Positions 1 to 11,958 of a stretch of 64,000 bases of DNA are shown here, piece after piece (the first letter of the stretch is position 1; each line of letters opens with the position of its first letter). Origin of the DNA: Aquincola tertiaricarbonis. GTDB taxonomy: Bacteria > Pseudomonadota > Gammaproteobacteria > Burkholderiales > Burkholderiaceae_C. The DNA lies in assembly GCF_000969605.1 (NCBI RefSeq), contig NZ_JZUE01000003.1:283029-347028 (forward strand), given 5' to 3'. The translations under genes and the position numbers were made by a program. The notes beneath the pieces are model-generated. The model worked only from the letters and a program-made list of their open reading frames with translations. It did not search any database and was not told where the DNA came from.

Positions 1-52
1 GCTGCCCAGGCTGCGAAATCTCAGCATGTGTGCTGCGGCCGCCCTGCGTGGC

Positions 53-1240
53 CTACTTCAGGTCTTCGGCCAGGATGCGCACGATGCGCTGGCCGATGTC
101 GCCGTTCTCGGGCTGGCCGCTGGAGGTGTACACCGCCGCGGTGGTGCGCTCGCCGGCCGACTTCAGGTTGATGCGGTAGCGGCCCGGGCCGGTGAGCGAG
201 TTCTTGCCCTTGTCGTCGCCGAAGCTGAACAGCTTGGAGAAGAAGCCCGGTTCTTCCTTGCCGGCCATCTTCGGGTCGGCATAACGCACGTAGTAGATGC
301 CGCCGGCGCGGTCGCGGTCTTCCACGGTGAAGCCGCCGCGGTCCAGGGCCAGACCCACGCGGCGCCAGGCGCGGTCGAAGCCTTCGTCGATCTGCAGCGT
401 GGCGGCGGCCTCGCCCGGGACGATGCGGGCGCGGCTGGGCGCGGGAGCACCCGGCGTGGCCGTGGCGGCGGTGGTCGTGCCCGGCGCTGCGTTGGCGATG
501 GCCTGGTCGGCGCGGGCCTTGTCGGTGCCCAGCTTCACCATCAGGCGCTGCAGGAATTCGGCTTCCAGCTGCGGGTCGCTCGGGCGGCCGGTCCAGCTGG
601 TCTGGTCGCGCTCGCGGCTGGTGTACACCTCTTCCATGCCGCGGTGGCTGATGTAGATCTCCGTGCCGCCGGCCACGCGTTCCACGCGGGTGCGGAACTT
701 GTCGCGCTCGCCGGTGGAATACAGCGAGTCCAGCACGCGGCCCAGCGTGCGGCGGATGATGTCGTCGGCGATCTTGGCGCGGTTCTCGGCCCAGTCGGTC
801 TCCATCACGCCGGCCGAGGGAGTGTCGGTGGTGAGCACGAAGCCGCGCTCCTGCCAGAACTGCTGCAGTTGCGGCCACAGCTGCTCGGGCGTGGCGGGCA
901 CGAACAGCCAGCGCTGGTTGCCGTCGCGCAGCACGCGGATGTCGCCCACGGCCTGCGGCGCCACCGTCTGCGTGGCCTCGGGCGCCACTGCGCCGGGCAC
1001 GTTGGCATTGGCCTGGTACCCCGCGGCGCTCACGCTGCCGGACGCGGCCTGGTAGCGGCCGTCGCGGGCCAGCTGCGTCAGGTCGGGTGGCACTTCCAGC
1101 GGGGTCTGCGACTGCCTGGACTTGCTGCGGTAGTCGATCTTGTCGCCCGACATCAGGTTCTCGACGCTCGAGCACCCGGCCAGCGTGGCCACGAGCGCCA
1201 GGACGGCCAGCGAAGAAGTAGAACGGTTCAGTTGACGCAT
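53..1240 (-). CDS. bamC: Outer membrane assembly lipoprotein BamC
   Basis: A 395-residue lipoprotein of the BAM complex, which inserts beta-barrel proteins into the outer membrane. A signal peptide ends in a lipobox (LAGC, Cys23), followed by the conserved unstructured stretch with KIDYRSKSRQSQTPLEVPPDL, which in the family binds BamD, and then two helix-grip domains separated by an Ala/Pro/Thr linker near residues 250-280. It lies 76 bp downstream of dapA in the same direction. Pairing of dapA and bamC (old names dapX/nlpB) is a classic proteobacterial arrangement and supports the call. Confidence 0.95.
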   Translation of the reverse strand: MRQLNRSTSSLAVLALVATLAGCSSVENLMSGDKIDYRSKSRQSQTPLEVPPDLTQLARDGRYQAASGSVSAAGYQANANVPGAVAPEATQTVAPQAVGDIRVLRDGNQRWLFVPATPEQLWPQLQQFWQERGFVLTTDTPSAGVMETDWAENRAKIADDIIRRTLGRVLDSLYSTGERDKFRTRVERVAGGTEIYISHRGMEEVYTSRERDQTSWTGRPSDPQLEAEFLQRLMVKLGTDKARADQAIANAAPGTTTAATATPGAPAPSRARIVPGEAAATLQIDEGFDRAWRRVGLALDRGGFTVEDRDRAGGIYYVRYADPKMAGKEEPGFFSKLFSFGDDKGKNSLTGPGRYRINLKSAGERTTAAVYTSSGQPENGDIGQRIVRILAEDLK

Positions 1241-1316
1241 CGGGTGAGGCCGCCGGCACGCAGGGCGCGGGCGATAAGTGGTCTGTCGGGAGATGGGGAG
1301 AGGGAGCAGCGCGCGC

Positions 1317-2198
1317 CTAAAGCACGCCGCCTTCGCGCAGCGCCTGCTCGACCAGCGGCTGCAGGGCCGGGTCCAGCGGCGTGAGCGGCAGGCGGATGGC
1401 CGGGCCGCAGCGGCCCATGCGCTGCAGCGCCCACTTCACGGGGATGGGGTTCGGCTCGCAGAACAGCTGCTTGTGCAGCGGCAGCAGCTGCATGTGGATC
1501 TGCGTGGCACGGCGGGCGTCGCCGGCCACGGCGGCCATGCACATCTCGTGCATCAGCCGCGGCGCGACGTTGGCGGTGACGCTCACGTTGCCCTGGCCGC
1601 CGAGCAGCATCAGCGCCACGGCGGTGCCGTCGTCGCCCGAATACAGCGAGAAGCCATCGGGCTTCTGCCGCGCCAGCCAGGCCGCGCGCTCGATGTTGCC
1701 GGTGGCTTCCTTCACGCCGACGATGCCGGGCACCTGGGCCAGGCGCAGCGTGGTGTCCACGCTCATGTCCGCCACGGTGCGGCCGGGCACGTTGTACAGC
1801 ACCACCGGCAGGTCCACCGCCTCGGCGATGGTGCGGAAGTGGCGGTAGATGCCTTCCTGCGTCGGCTTGTTGTAGTAGGGCACGACCTGCAGCGAGCAGT
1901 CGGCGCCCACCTTCTTCGCGAAGCGGGTGAGCTCGATGGCTTCCTGGGTGGAGTTGGCGCCGGCGCCGGCCATGATGGGCACGCGGCCCGCCGCCTGTTC
2001 CACCGCCACGCGGATGATCTCGCAGTGCTCCTCGACCGACACGGTGGGCGATTCGCCCGTGGTGCCGACGACGCCGATGCAGTCGGTGCCTTCGGCGATG
2101 TGCCAGTCGATCAGGGCGCGCAGCGCGGGATAGTCGACGCTGCAGTCTTCCTGCATCGGCGTGATCAGCGCGACGATGCTGCCAACAATCGGTTTCAT
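1317..2198 (-). CDS. dapA: 4-hydroxy-tetrahydrodipicolinate synthase
   Basis: A 293-residue class I aldolase that condenses pyruvate with aspartate semialdehyde, the first committed step of lysine and meso-diaminopimelate synthesis in the cytoplasm. Visible active-site elements are the GTTGES loop (Thr46/Thr47), Tyr135 in YNVPGRT with Arg140, and the Schiff-base lysine Lys163 in GVKEATGN. Length is normal for the family. It precedes bamC and probably shares its transcript. The ATG at 2198 begins directly with the conserved [15 protein letters not shown]. Confidence 0.97.
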   Translation of the reverse strand: MKPIVGSIVALITPMQEDCSVDYPALRALIDWHIAEGTDCIGVVGTTGESPTVSVEEHCEIIRVAVEQAAGRVPIMAGAGANSTQEAIELTRFAKKVGADCSLQVVPYYNKPTQEGIYRHFRTIAEAVDLPVVLYNVPGRTVADMSVDTTLRLAQVPGIVGVKEATGNIERAAWLARQKPDGFSLYSGDDGTAVALMLLGGQGNVSVTANVAPRLMHEMCMAAVAGDARRATQIHMQLLPLHKQLFCEPNPIPVKWALQRMGRCGPAIRLPLTPLDPALQPLVEQALREGGVL

Positions 2199-2253
2199 AG
2201 CGGTACCGGCTTCTTCCTAATCGACGGAGTTTAACCGTCGGGGCCGGGGCGCC

Positions 2254-2796
2254 TCACAGGGGATAACGCGCCGGCGCCGGGGCATCCGGGTCGGGCCGCA
2301 CGGCCACGATGCGCTGCAGGAAGCGGGCCGGCGCATCGATGAATCCGTCCTCGTACGCCACGGTGCGCAGGCCGGCGCAGGCCTGCAGCAGTTCGCCCGG
2401 GCGCAGCAGGAAATCGGGTCGCGAGGGCTTGCCCACGGTCTCGTTGCCGGCGGTAAATGTTTCGTAAATCAGCACGCCGCCGGGGGCCAGCGACGCCACC
2501 AGCGTGGGCAGCAGCGGCCGCCAGAGGTAATGCGTGACCACCACCGCGTCGAAGCGTTCGCCGGGCAGCGGCCAGGCCCCGCCCTCAATGTCGGCGACGA
2601 TCAGGCTGCCCAGCGGCTGCAGCGGCGCCAGCGCATCGGCGTCGCGGTCGATGCCGGTGAGCGCATGGCCGCGCGCCGCGAGGTAGCGCAGGTGCCGGCC
2701 GCTGCCGCAGGCCACGTCGAGCACCGAGCCGCCCGGGCGCACCAGCGGCGCCCAGCGCCGCACCCAGGCCGATGGCTCGCCGCTGCCGTGCGGCAT
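2254..2796 (-). CDS. Class I SAM-dependent methyltransferase (TehB/UbiE-like fold)
   Basis: About 180 residues. The SAM-binding motif I is VLDVACGSGRH (residues 25-35), followed by an acidic end of beta-2 (GIDRD) and VVVTHYLWRPLLP in the motif IV area. The substrate is unknown. An ATG at 2811 would also be open, but I chose the ATG at 2796. It forms TGATG with the stop of the preceding 42-codon gene, and the protein then starts at the usual distance from motif I. It is the last gene of a coupled three-gene unit with the MFS permease. Confidence 0.85.
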   Translation of the reverse strand: MPHGSGEPSAWVRRWAPLVRPGGSVLDVACGSGRHLRYLAARGHALTGIDRDADALAPLQPLGSLIVADIEGGAWPLPGERFDAVVVTHYLWRPLLPTLVASLAPGGVLIYETFTAGNETVGKPSRPDFLLRPGELLQACAGLRTVAYEDGFIDAPARFLQRIVAVRPDPDAPAPARYPL

Positions 2797-2920
2797 CAGA
2801 AGCAGCTCCACACCTGGTTGGCCAGCTCCACCATCAGGCTGGGCTGCAGGTAGGCCATGAACACCGCGGCCAGTGCCGCGGCGGCGCCGGCCCAGGCCAG
2901 CAGGCGGCGGGTGCGGTGGG

Positions 2921-2924
<4 letters not shown>
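2796..2924 (-). CDS. 42-residue single-span membrane peptide
   Basis: A small ORF starting MTHRTRRLLAWAG and ending QVWSCF. A basic N-terminus is followed by one hydrophobic segment (about residues 8-25) and a short tail. Its ATG overlaps the permease stop as ATGA (2921-2924), and its own stop overlaps the next ATG as TGATG (2794-2798). This double coupling is the main evidence that it is real. Function is unknown; a small subunit or modulator of the neighbouring transporter is a reasonable inference only. Confidence 0.7.
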
Positions 2925-6213
<3,289 letters not shown>

Positions 6214-6270
6214 CGTCGCGTTTGAACTGCGCTGCCGGACCGCGCAGGTTCGGCGGCCGGGCAAAGAAAA

Positions 6271-6296
6271 AAGGCCTTGCATCGCTGCAAGGCCTT
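6271..6296. terminator. Bidirectional intrinsic terminator between parE and tRNA-Asn
   Basis: A perfect 11-bp stem AAGGCCTTGCA / TGCAAGGCCTT closes a TCGC loop. The left flank is A-rich (a T-run on the minus strand, serving the tRNA) and the right flank is T/C-rich (serving parE). It is part of the ancestral chromosomal junction. Confidence 0.85.
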
Positions 6297-6309
6297 CTTC
6301 TTCTGTTCT

Positions 6310-6354
6310 TGGCTCCCCGACCTGGGCTCGAACCAGGGACCTACGGATTAACAG
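6310..6354 (-). repeat. 3' half of tRNA-Asn(GTT): prophage attachment-site core
   Basis: On the minus strand, 6354 to 6310 reads from the anticodon loop CTGTTAA (anticodon GTT at 6352-6350) through the variable loop, the T arm GGTTCGAGCCC and the acceptor end to the encoded CCA. The bases upstream (6355 onward) cannot pair to form the anticodon stem, D arm or 5' acceptor strand, so the 5' half is missing. This is the pattern of a displaced tRNA 3' end left by an integrase recombining in the anticodon region. The integrase gene begins 133 bp away. The intact tRNA should sit at the far end of the prophage, beyond this window. Confidence 0.88.
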
Positions 6355-6486
6355 GCCCCGCTTCGAATCTCGCTGCAGCCCGCATGAATACTCGCTTTCG
6401 GGGTCGGCAGTTTCCAATATTCTGAAGTCCGGGGCGCTTCGATTTCCCTGGGACGGCCAGGCCGAAACTACTGGATATTGGAACGC

Positions 6487-7572
6487 TTAGAGGCCCACGA
6501 TCAGCCCGTTCGGCTGGGCCGTTTCGCGCCAGCGCGCCTTGATGTATTTCTCCGTGGTGGCCTTCGTCTTGTGGCCGCACAGCAGTTGGATCCGCTCGAT
6601 GGGCTCGCCGCTCAGCCACAGGTCCGTGGCGCCCTTGCCCTTGAGGTCGCGCAGGCCGAAAGACGGCATGTTGGCCAGGGGGCCGTTCTTCGCGGCGTGC
6701 TGCTTGCGCACGCGCTCCTGCGCCTGCTTCAGCATGGCCGACAGGCCGTCGTAGGTGTAGGCGTCGCCGTCGAGCCGGTGCAGGATCGGCTGGTGCAGCT
6801 GCGGCACCGTACCGATCGCGCCCAGCACAAGGTCACCCAGCGCACCGGTGAGGGCGATGTCGATCAGCCGGCCGGTCTTCGACTGCCGGAAGTGCAGCAC
6901 CTTGCCGCCGTCCTTCGTGCGCACGTTTGCCGGCGTCCAGGCCAGCACGTCGACCTCGGGCCGCTGCAGCGTGCGGTAGACCAGCTCCATGGCTAGCCGC
7001 ACCGCTCGGTTGCCGGCCTCGTAGACGGCCCGGTACTCCTCGTGCGTGACGTAGCGCTCCCGCTCGCTCTCCGGATTGCGCTGCACGCCGCTGGCGCGCA
7101 TGCACGGGTTCGGCTGGCCCTTCATGCCGCCGAGGTTGCTGCGGAGCATCCAGCTGATGCACGACGACAGGCAGGCCCGCTCGCGGTTGGCCCGCACGCC
7201 GCGCTTCGCCTTCTCGCCGATCTCCAGGTACTCGCTGACGTGGTGCGGGCCGATCTCCGTCGGCAGCATGGCGCCGAAGAACACCTTCAGCGGCACGACG
7301 TCGGCCTCGTAGTCCTCAAGCGTGCGCTTCGAGCGCTGGCCAGCTGCCACCAACTCGCGGAAGTGGATCAGGAACTGGTCGAGGAACCAGGTCATGGTCC
7401 CGTAGGTGCCGGTCGGGTCGTTGTAGTGCTCGGCGCGCTTCTTGGCCGCGGCCAGGTCCTTGCCCAGGTTCTCCCACTTGCCGGTGTCGCGGTGCACGTA
7501 GTACAGCGACCCCGAGCGCATGTACACGCGCTCGGGCAGGCCCTGGCTATCGTCCTTGCGCCTGCGCCCCAC
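6487..7572 (-). CDS. int: Tyrosine-recombinase phage integrase
   Basis: 361 residues with a GTG start. An N-terminal arm-binding and core-binding region (about 1-170) is followed by the catalytic domain. Catalytic residues visible are Arg204 (TLQRPEVD), Lys232 (QSKTGR), Arg308 in FGLRDL, His334 (LLCGHKT) and the nucleophile Tyr343 (TEKYIK). The first box II histidine (HxxR) is replaced by Phe305, an occasional natural variant. It overlaps the DUF4224 gene and adjoins the tRNA-Asn scar, so it is the likely integrase of this element. It is the last gene of the leftward early operon. Confidence 0.93.
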   Translation of the reverse strand: MGRRRKDDSQGLPERVYMRSGSLYYVHRDTGKWENLGKDLAAAKKRAEHYNDPTGTYGTMTWFLDQFLIHFRELVAAGQRSKRTLEDYEADVVPLKVFFGAMLPTEIGPHHVSEYLEIGEKAKRGVRANRERACLSSCISWMLRSNLGGMKGQPNPCMRASGVQRNPESERERYVTHEEYRAVYEAGNRAVRLAMELVYRTLQRPEVDVLAWTPANVRTKDGGKVLHFRQSKTGRLIDIALTGALGDLVLGAIGTVPQLHQPILHRLDGDAYTYDGLSAMLKQAQERVRKQHAAKNGPLANMPSFGLRDLKGKGATDLWLSGEPIERIQLLCGHKTKATTEKYIKARWRETAQPNGLIVGL

Positions 7573-7825
7573 GCTTGCCTCCCGTGAACAGCTTCAGCAG
7601 CCCGGCGCGGTTCGGCTGGCCGCCGGCGGCATTCTGCGCCGCGGCTTCCGGCTGCCGGCCGATCAGCACGCGCTCGAACTCGCCCCGGGCCACCAGCGGG
7701 CGGCCGTTCGGCTTCTTGTTGACGATCAGGCCCAGGCCGGCCAGGTAGCGCCGCTGCGCCGCCGGCATCACCAGCGGCGCGCAGATGTCAGCGATCTCGT
7801 CGTCGGTGAGGTACGGCGTGGCCAT
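7547..7825 (-). CDS. DUF4224 protein, putative excisionase-like partner of integrase
   Basis: 92 residues. The N-terminal YLTDDEIADICAPLV...QRRYLAGLGL pattern, followed by NGRPLVARGEFE, is the DUF4224 signature, a small helix-turn-helix-like family almost always encoded next to phage integrases. By position it may act as directionality factor or DNA-bending protein; that is inference. The ATG overlaps the previous stop as TGATG, and the 3' end overlaps int by 26 bp. Confidence 0.75.
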   Translation of the reverse strand: MATPYLTDDEIADICAPLVMPAAQRRYLAGLGLIVNKKPNGRPLVARGEFERVLIGRQPEAAAQNAAGGQPNRAGLLKLFTGGKRGAQAQGR

Positions 7826-8472
7826 CACACCCTCCCGACCGACAGGACCCACACCCATGGATTGGTGTCCCAGCTGCCTGCGCCGTTGATCTCTTCCCAC
7901 AGGTCGGCGTACCAATCGCGTGCAGTGTCCCAGCCGCGCATGCCAACGCCGCTCGAGTGCGGCTCCTCGGCTGGGAAGGGGTCGCCGTTGTCGTCCAGGG
8001 CGCCGCGCACGCAGCCTTCAGCCCAGGCGTCGGCCTCGCTGATGTCCTGCAGCCGCTCCACGCGCACGTCGGTGATCTCCAGCGTGATGCGGCTGGCCCA
8101 GCGGAACATGTAAATGCCCGGCGTCCACTTCGTCTGCAACCGGTGCTCCAGCGCGCTGGGCCCGTCAGCCGCATAGACGAAGGGGCCGTCCTCGTCGCGC
8201 GCAGCAGCCTGCGCCTGCACGTGGTGGGCCCAGGTCTCGCGAACCCAGAGCCTGTCCCCCGGTACCCCGTAAGGGCACACGATCTCGCGGCTCGACACGC
8301 CGTCGTCGACCGCTGGCGCGCGCGGCACCGGCTTGCCGTGGCTGTCGATCACGCCCGGGCCGCCGACGAAGTGCGTGGGTGGCGGCTTCACCAGGCGGCG
8401 CGTCTGGGTCTTCGTTCCGGCCAGCAGTGCTCGCACCATCGGCGCGCTGAACAGGATGCCTCGTTCCTTCAT
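7825..8472 (-). CDS. Phage protein with ASCH-like N-terminus
   Basis: 215 residues. The N-terminus ILFSAPMVRALLAGTKTQTRR and the later PGDRLWVRETW resemble ASCH-fold proteins (RNA-binding-like beta barrels) common in phage early operons. The rest is Trp-rich and ends WVLSVGRV. No catalytic residues can be assigned. Its start overlaps the previous gene's stop and its stop overlaps the next start, so it is translationally coupled in the leftward operon. Confidence 0.65.
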   Translation of the reverse strand: MKERGILFSAPMVRALLAGTKTQTRRLVKPPPTHFVGGPGVIDSHGKPVPRAPAVDDGVSSREIVCPYGVPGDRLWVRETWAHHVQAQAAARDEDGPFVYAADGPSALEHRLQTKWTPGIYMFRWASRITLEITDVRVERLQDISEADAWAEGCVRGALDDNGDPFPAEEPHSSGVGMRGWDTARDWYADLWEEINGAGSWDTNPWVWVLSVGRV

Positions 8473-9395
8473 GGGTGGACCTCCGGAGACAGGTCGTGAG
8501 TGCGGCCGTCGAGCAGGCGGCCGGCGGCGCGCTTGCCCACCTTGAATGCGCAGTGCCCCTCTGGCCATTCCTGCTGGTCCGCTTGAACGATCGTCTCGTA
8601 TCCGAGGTCGTTGCCGTGCTCAGCGTAGCCAGGGCTCCACTCGCCCCACTGCTTGAAGAGGAAGGGCACGCCGGCAGCTGCGCACTGGTCGCGCAGGCCG
8701 CGGGCCCAGTCCGGATGCATAGGCCGCGCGTGCGGGCCGCTCTCGCCGCCAACGATCACCCAGGCTAGCGCCTGGCAGCGGTGCCCGACGCCATGACAGT
8801 CGGCACAGGTCACGCCGCCGACACCCCCGGGGCCCGGTCGAGATCCTTGATCGCATGGCACAAGCCAGCGCGACAGGTCGATCGGTCCCAGCATCGGCTC
8901 GACTGACAAGAACCGTACGCGCGCCGGCACCGCCAACAGCTTCGGGATGTCGCGGTCGGCTTCGGCCTGGTTCACCACCGTGATGCCCAGCCAGATGTTC
9001 GGCAGCAGCGGCACCGTCTTCCAGTCGCCCAGCATGCCGGCGACGTTGCCGATGCGCTTCGTGAGCAGCAGCCAGTCGAGGTGCGGCGTCGCGGCGATCA
9101 ACTGGAAGAACGCCAGGCGCCACTCCACCGGCACCGCGTTGTCGAACGGATCGCACAGCGACGGGAACACCTTCATGCGCCGGCCGGCCTGGCCCGCTGC
9201 GCGGTTCCACAGCCGCGGCTTCGACCAGTCGACGGTGCGCCGGCGCGGCGCGCCCGGGCCCCAGTTGGCGCCGGCGGCGAAGCGCTTGTTGCGCGCCTCG
9301 GCGTAGCAGTGGTCACATCCGGGCCCGACCTTCTGGCAGCCCTCCCAGGGCGACCAGGTGGCGTCGCACGAGGCGATCTCAGTAGTCTCAGCCAT
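8469..9395 (-). CDS. DUF5131 (phage Gp37/Gp68) family protein
   Basis: 308 residues. The family N-terminus is clear: ATWSPWEGCQKVGPGCDHCYAE, a Cys-rich block reminiscent of a radical-SAM CxxxCxxC site (GCDHCYAE). It is followed by KVFPSLCDPFD, LLLTKRIGN, WLGITVVNQ, RFLSVEPMLGPI and VIVGGESGPHARPM, all landmarks of DUF5131. The biochemical role is unknown. The family is widespread in phages, and a [4Fe-4S] cluster is inferred, not shown. The reading frame is open further upstream, but that extension belongs to the frameshifted neighbour, so the ATG at 9395 is used. Confidence 0.8.
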   Translation of the reverse strand: MAETTEIASCDATWSPWEGCQKVGPGCDHCYAEARNKRFAAGANWGPGAPRRRTVDWSKPRLWNRAAGQAGRRMKVFPSLCDPFDNAVPVEWRLAFFQLIAATPHLDWLLLTKRIGNVAGMLGDWKTVPLLPNIWLGITVVNQAEADRDIPKLLAVPARVRFLSVEPMLGPIDLSRWLVPCDQGSRPGPGGVGGVTCADCHGVGHRCQALAWVIVGGESGPHARPMHPDWARGLRDQCAAAGVPFLFKQWGEWSPGYAEHGNDLGYETIVQADQQEWPEGHCAFKVGKRAAGRLLDGRTHDLSPEVHP

Positions 9396-9683
9396 TCGGC
9401 GTGCCCCCCGAGGTGTCCATGATGTTGCGGCTCTCGAAGGCGTGCACCTCGCCGCTCCAGCGCATGTAGGCCTCGAGCAGGCCGCCCGGGCCGGCGGGCC
9501 GCTTGGCCAGAAGCGCACGCAGGTCCTGCAGCCGCACCTTGGTGGCGTCGCGCTCGGCCGTGGCCAGGGCGAGCTGGCGCTCGGCGTCCTGCAGCAGGAT
9601 CTTCGTGGCCTGCAGCTCGGTTGCCAGTTCGCCGCGCGGCGCTGGGCCTCGGCCAGCTTGTCTTCGGTGGTGGGGTCGCTCAT
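9388..9683 (-). pseudogene. Small coiled-coil phage protein, frameshifted
   Basis: The start at 9683 gives MSDPTTEDKLAEAQRR, then the frame is lost. A different frame continues with ELATELQATKILLQDAERQL, LRALLAKRPAGPGG, YMRWSGEVHAFES and a stop at 9388, just before the DUF5131 ATG. The total is 296 nt, one base short of an intact frame, so a one-base deletion in the GC-only run near 9634-9640 is the simplest explanation. The second frame has no start codon of its own. This could be a genuine mutation or a sequencing error. The intact product would be about 98 residues and helical. Confidence 0.65.
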
Positions 9684-9865
9684 GACACCAGGTCCAGCTC
9701 GCCGCCTTCGCTGTCCACCGGGTCCGGCTCGATCGCGTCGAGCACGGCTTCGTGCGGCAGGCACAGCGCCGCCGCCGTGGCCGAGACCGCCGCGTCGCGG
9801 TCCGGGTGCAGCTGCAGCGCGCGATCGACGGCGGCCTGCACCTTCTGGCGTTCGATGATGGTCAA
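9680..9865 (-). CDS. Small hypothetical phage protein
   Basis: 61 residues, starting at TTG (9865) with an AGGAG motif about 7 bases upstream and overlapping the preceding stop (TTGA). The sequence is helical (RQKVQAAVDRALQLHP) with an acidic C-terminus ending GGELDLVS. No family is recognised. Confidence 0.55.
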   Translation of the reverse strand: MTIIERQKVQAAVDRALQLHPDRDAAVSATAAALCLPHEAVLDAIEPDPVDSEGGELDLVS

Positions 9866-10227
9866 AGCGTTCTCCTTCCGTGGGCCGCGCGCTTCACGCA
9901 GGCGCGGACAGTCATTCGTTTGTCGGTGGTCAGCCAGGCCGGAACTGGCAGCCCGGCGCCGCGGTATGCGGCTTGGATCAGATCAGCGGTGGGCAGCCGC
10001 TTCGCTCGCTCGCCTGGCACGGCCCGCAGCTTCCGGAACAGCGTGTGGTCGAGCGCGATGTCGCAGGGGAACGGCCACTTCGGCGCCGAGCACTTGGCTA
10101 AGATCAGCAGCTCGTCGGCATAGGCCTCGAAGCGGATGAAGTGGAAGCGCCAGCCGTCGAGCCGGCCGCCGCGGATCACGCCGAAGGCCGGCAGCGGCTC
10201 GGTGCCCGCGCGCGTGATCCGGGCCAT
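9862..10227 (-). CDS. Hypothetical phage protein
   Basis: 121 residues. Notable patches are GGRLDGWRFHFIRFEAYADEL, CSAPKWPFPCDIALDHTLFRKL and a basic C-terminal tail (RACVKRAAHGRRTL). I do not recognise the family. It is tightly packed in the leftward early operon, with its stop overlapping the next start. Confidence 0.55.
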   Translation of the reverse strand: MARITRAGTEPLPAFGVIRGGRLDGWRFHFIRFEAYADELLILAKCSAPKWPFPCDIALDHTLFRKLRAVPGERAKRLPTADLIQAAYRGAGLPVPAWLTTDKRMTVRACVKRAAHGRRTL

Positions 10228-10230
10228 GCG

Positions 10231-11058
10231 TCACTCGATCGGCGCGTGCTGGTCGATGAACTGCTGGGCGGCCGTGCGACGGCGGCTGCGCGCCGGCGCG
10301 GCCGGCTCGGCAGCCGCACGCTCGGCAGGCGACGCGCCGGCCAGGTCGGCGCCGCCTTCTCCTGCTCCATCGCCGGTGTCGTCGCCGTCGGCGCCGCCCG
10401 TGCCGTCGCTGCCGTCGTCGCCGTTGCCGTGAAGACCCAGGAATGCACCGGTGGCATCGTCGGCGTGGCGCTCGGCCTCGGTGTCGACGTCCAGACGCTG
10501 CTGCCCGGCATCCTCGGCCCGCTGCGCGGCAAGGCCCGGGTGGCCCACTGTGCCGTCGATAACGTCGGCCGGCTTCTCCGGCGCCTTCAGCCGGATGCTG
10601 ATCGTCTGGTGCAGCTTGCCGAACAGCTGGCCGGCCTCCTCGCTGTCGATGTCGTTGCTGCCGATGCGGAACAGCAGCTCGACGCTACCGCCTTCCATCG
10701 GCCGCACGCGGAACTTGTCGACGCGGCAGCCGCCCAGCGCGATCGGATCGTCTTCATCGATCCCGTGGTCGACCGTCAGCGTCCAGCCTTCGTACTTCGC
10801 CGACAGCTGCACCAGTTCCATGAGGTTGGTGCGCAGCTTCGGCGTCGCCTCTTCGACGCCGGGCAGCTGGGGCTGACCTTCGACGGCCATGTAGATGGAG
10901 TGCCGCAGGCCAGGGAAGGCGCGGTCCAGCAGCGTGTTCGGGCCGGTGATGGCCAGGCCCATGCTCAACGCCAGCACATCGTCCTCGCCGTGCTTCTCGG
11001 TGCGCGGCGTGACGCTCTTCAGCGTGGCCTCGATGGGTTCGTGGAACTCGAAGGTCAT
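10231..11058 (-). CDS. Phage early protein with low-complexity acidic linker
   Basis: 275 residues. An N-terminal folded part (about 1-165, starting MTFEFHEPIEATLKSV) looks like a beta-rich domain with EGWTLTVDHGIDEDDPI. It is followed by a Gly/Asp/Ala-rich linker (NGDDGSDGTGGADGDD) and a basic C-terminal tail (ARSRRRTAAQQFIDQH). Proteins of this shape next to RecT-type genes are often single-strand-binding or recombination accessory proteins; here that is only inferred from place and the acidic linker. Confidence 0.6.
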   Translation of the reverse strand: MTFEFHEPIEATLKSVTPRTEKHGEDDVLALSMGLAITGPNTLLDRAFPGLRHSIYMAVEGQPQLPGVEEATPKLRTNLMELVQLSAKYEGWTLTVDHGIDEDDPIALGGCRVDKFRVRPMEGGSVELLFRIGSNDIDSEEAGQLFGKLHQTISIRLKAPEKPADVIDGTVGHPGLAAQRAEDAGQQRLDVDTEAERHADDATGAFLGLHGNGDDGSDGTGGADGDDTGDGAGEGGADLAGASPAERAAAEPAAPARSRRRTAAQQFIDQHAPIE

Positions 11059-11076
11059 CAGGGTCTCCTGGGTGGG

Positions 11077-11958
11077 TCAGTCGTTCACGTGTCGCGCCGC
11101 GGTGCGCACGTCGGTGGCAAGTTGCTGGTCGGCGACCGAGGCGTACAGCCGGTCGTAGCTCCAGGTGGCGTCGCGGAACACGCGGCCATCGCAGAAGTCG
11201 GTCAGGCCCGCCAGCACGTCGTTGGCGATGTCCTTGTCCTCGGTGCAGCGGATCTCGAAGCGGTCCAGGGCATCGCGGACGCGGTACGCGCCTTCGCTCC
11301 AGTCGCCGCGCGTCTGTTCCATGGCCACGGCCAAGTCGAGGCGCTGGTCGCGGACGCGCAGAGCGTCCATCACGTCCGACCAGGTCGACTCGATGGGCAG
11401 ACCGTAGCGCAGCAGGACTGCCGCCAGGACCATGTCGGCCTTCCGGCGCTCGACCTCGGCCGCCTTGCGCTGCTCTTCGGCCCGGCGGGCCTGCTCGTCT
11501 TCGCGCTTCGCCTGCTCTTCATAGGCGCGGTACTGGCGCAGCATCTGCTCGTAGCTGCTCGTCGCGAAGTCGAAGCCGTCGTCGGTCCTGCACTCGCGCT
11601 TCAAATCGGTGAGGTAGCCGGCGTCCAGCGTCACGGTGCGCGGCCGGGCTGAGCGCGACGACGTGTCGCGCAGGCTGTACCGCCTCGGCATGCCGATGGC
11701 CTCCATCAGCTGCACGACGCGATCATGGATGGCCGTGTTGATCTCGATCGCGGCCTTGTTGCGCTCGTGCACCGCGATGTCGCGCTGGCGGGCCGCCTCG
11801 AGCTCTTGCAGCGCCTTCGTCGCGACCTGCAGGGCTGTCGGCTTCCCGTACGAGAAGCTCGAGGCGTAGCTTTGTGGGCTGCCCATGCACTTGCGCACAT
11901 GGCCGCAGGCCTCGACCGGCTGGATACGGTCAGCGTTGAGCATGGTGGTGTCGTTCAC
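11077..11958 (-). CDS. Coiled-coil phage early protein
   Basis: 293 residues, with a GTG start that overlaps the previous stop (GTGA). Two helical/coiled-coil stretches are visible: LQVATKALQELEAARQRD near residue 45 and the charged AYEEQAKREDEQARRAEEQ near residue 155. No enzymatic motif is seen. It sits between the SbcC-like operon segment and the DUF-like protein, so a role in recombination or replication is possible but unproven. Confidence 0.55.
   Translation of the reverse strand: MNDTTMLNADRIQPVEACGHVRKCMGSPQSYASSFSYGKPTALQVATKALQELEAARQRDIAVHERNKAAIEINTAIHDRVVQLMEAIGMPRRYSLRDTSSRSARPRTVTLDAGYLTDLKRECRTDDGFDFATSSYEQMLRQYRAYEEQAKREDEQARRAEEQRKAAEVERRKADMVLAAVLLRYGLPIESTWSDVMDALRVRDQRLDLAVAMEQTRGDWSEGAYRVRDALDRFEIRCTEDKDIANDVLAGLTDFCDGRVFRDATWSYDRLYASVADQQLATDVRTAARHVND

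Noticed and set aside
6310..6390. A complete tRNA-Asn gene
   Set aside because: Only the part from the anticodon loop to CCA is present; the D arm and 5' acceptor strand are absent.
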